Assembly: GCA_002914845.1 (NCBI GenBank)
Contig: JXTC01000241.1
Span: 389,916-453,915, forward strand
Length of the DNA: 64,000 nt
Reading direction: 5' to 3'
DNA from: Trema orientale
Taxonomy: Eukaryota > Streptophyta > Magnoliopsida > Rosales > Cannabaceae
Shown here: positions 63,601 through 64,000 of the stretch, piece after piece
How positions within the stretch are numbered: the stretch's first letter is position 1
Layout of the letters: each line of letters starts with the position of its first letter
Program-made: the position numbers and the translations under genes
The notes under the pieces: model-generated
Database searches by the model: none
Told to the model about the DNA's origin: nothing
The model's input: only the letters and a program-made list of their open reading frames with translations

Positions 63601-64000
63601 ATCGTTTTGCGCAATGTGATTCCAATATTGTCCATCTGTCTACCCATTAACTGCTATTATTTCACGTATAGGACTGCGTGAAACCTTTATTACAGGTATA
63701 TGCTACAGTTGAATGCCAAGATTATTATTATCATCATATATTTATCTGGTTTATTGAGTAGAACTACAAGAATACGAAGATCCCAATATTAGAAATCAAC
63801 CTTGGTGTAAACTGTAGAGAAAATTGCAAGGGTAACTGATATGTTGGCTCTCCATTGTCTTGTATGACCCTGCTTATCTAGACTTGATGTTTCTCCTTGT
63901 TTTTGGCTGGAGATATATAGCCATACAGTTGGAAAAGAGTCGAAAACTTTTTTAAGAAGGATAAGTAAAGCAGAAAAGCCGACTGAGAATATGAAAATAA
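60650..64000 (+). CDS. DUF630/DUF632 (REL2/NRG2-like) protein, 5' part, truncated by the window edge
   Basis: Visible exons: 60650-61943, 62194-62405, 62886-63109 (about 576 codons). The next exon lies beyond 64000, so the intron is at least 890 bp. The protein begins MGCASSKVDD: Gly2 and Cys3 fit N-myristoylation plus palmitoylation, implying plasma-membrane association. DUF630 spans about 1-60. A low-complexity region rich in Ser, Pro, His, Gly and Tyr covers about 65-290. DUF632 begins at DVFEVVREIEVQFQRASESG (about 394) and continues through ASKMLHVVTPSLSVL and EEKMRVIHDRKCRKLKRLDE, a coiled-coil-like stretch. Rice REL2 affects leaf rolling; Arabidopsis NRG2 affects nitrate signalling. 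Which subgroup this is remains unclear. The ATG at 60650 is chosen because it yields the conserved MGC start. Confidence 0.88.

Noticed and set aside
1..64000. CRISPR array, operon, phage or plasmid features
   Set aside because: Spliced plant genes throughout; the direct repeats seen are simple tandem duplications without spacers.

Overview
The window is nuclear DNA of a flowering plant. The genes have many short exons joined at GT-AG introns, intergenic DNA is very AT-rich, and there are many MITEs, foldback elements and SINEs. The proteins resemble eudicot families; a rosid is my guess, and I do not name a species. No bacterial, organellar or viral gene block was recognised.

Layout. (1) 0.9-10.5 kb holds a convergent pair: a plant FMO1-type flavin monooxygenase (+, 5 exons, 523 aa) and a plastid-targeted MATE transporter of the DTX46/EDS5 type (-, 13 coding exons, 603 aa). 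(2) 12.8-17.7 kb holds a LysM-domain GPI-anchored protein of the LYM2 type (-, 4 exons, 367 aa). (3) 19.9-23.4 kb holds glycerol-3-phosphate acyltransferase GPAT9 (-, 12 exons, 376 aa). (4) 23.4-31.7 kb is intergenic, with two SINEs, a decayed LINE RNase H fragment and foldback elements. (5) 31.7-39.2 kb holds two co-directional genes: a Golgi O-fucosyltransferase-family protein (+, 10 exons, 596 aa) and the plastid PSII assembly factor HCF244 (+, 8 exons, 399 aa). (6) 39.2-60.6 kb is about 21 kb with no intact gene, but with a PB1-domain pseudogene fragment, a hAT-like MITE, long-TIR foldback elements and tandem duplications. (7) From 60.65 kb there is a DUF630/DUF632 protein (REL2/NRG2-like, +) that runs off the right edge.

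Exon models were built by hand. Splice sites were chosen so that reading phase closes across every junction and the protein agrees with remembered family sequence. All six complete genes give whole-codon totals without internal stops. The left third has an immune flavour: an FMO1-like enzyme, an EDS5-like transporter and a LYM2-like chitin-receptor relative lie next to one another. Whether this is more than chance is open. The other genes are housekeeping: glycerolipid synthesis, Golgi glycosylation, PSII biogenesis and a plasma-membrane-associated regulator.

The most checkable unusual points are a GC-AG intron with a competing in-frame GT donor in the MATE gene; a TA-microsatellite-associated MITE family with three copies; two independent SINE insertions 14 bp apart, each with its own perfect target-site duplication; and MITEs with clean target-site duplications in introns of the LYM2 and GPAT9 genes.
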